This document shows, one piece after another, positions 63,854 through 64,000 of a stretch of 64,000 nucleotides of DNA (position 1 is its first letter; every line of letters starts with the position of its first letter). The stretch is from NCBI GenBank assembly GCA_013334225.1, contig JAAXXY010000007.1, forward strand, positions 23,961-87,960, in the 5' to 3' direction. The notes beneath the pieces were generated by a model. It had not been told where the DNA came from. It saw only the letters and a program-made list of their open reading frames with translations, and made no database searches. A program made the translations under genes and the position numbers. This DNA comes from Chlorobiaceae bacterium. Its GTDB lineage: Bacteria; Bacteroidota; Chlorobiia; Chlorobiales; Chlorobiaceae.

Positions 63854-64000
63854 CTTGATTTATATTGTATTATCACAAATGTCCGGTTATAAGTCAAATA
63901 AATCCAACTGGTTACAGGTATAGGTATTCTCAATTGTGCCAGCAGAATTCGTAACTAATTGTAAAATATCGACTTTCTCGAATAGGCTGACACTCAGGAT

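Overview
The window is from a green sulfur bacterium (Chlorobiaceae-type). The clearest lineage evidence is a pair of ferredoxin-domain chlorosome envelope proteins, a CrtH-type carotenoid isomerase, a Chlorobium-type sepiapterin reductase, and a tmRNA whose tag reads ADDHSYAMAA. From about 1 to 55 kb it is mostly core genome: deaD, xerD, rsmB, SAM-I riboswitch-metY-metX, serS, radC, a nine-gene ilvD-B-N-C-leuB-A-C-D-cimA operon, tolQRA/tolB/pal, dnaK/hsp20, an ECF sigma/anti-sigma pair, mfd, phoBR, bcp and yqgE. From about 55.2 kb, starting at ssrA, the window becomes accessory: a PAS-only protein, a HigBA-like toxin/antitoxin pair, and three tandem pentapeptide-repeat/TIR genes. The strongest second-look signals are: (1) the pentapeptide-TIR family, with conserved 5' flanks, a near-identical TIR module in two copies, and evidence that the third copy had its TIR module replaced; (2) a 9-bp-unit (S/T)(D/N)(Q/R)-encoding DNA repeat found around, and in frame inside, a four-helix-bundle/zinc-ribbon gene; (3) a 57-codon leader peptide ending IGIVIPVVLPVVSILVL plus an attenuator-like terminator upstream of ilvD, missed by the ORF track; (4) a phytol kinase/DUF92 fusion; (5) a yeast-FCY1-like cytosine deaminase; (6) a ThDP-decarboxylase pseudogene inside the tol cluster. 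All assignments were read by eye. No database search or folding program was run.
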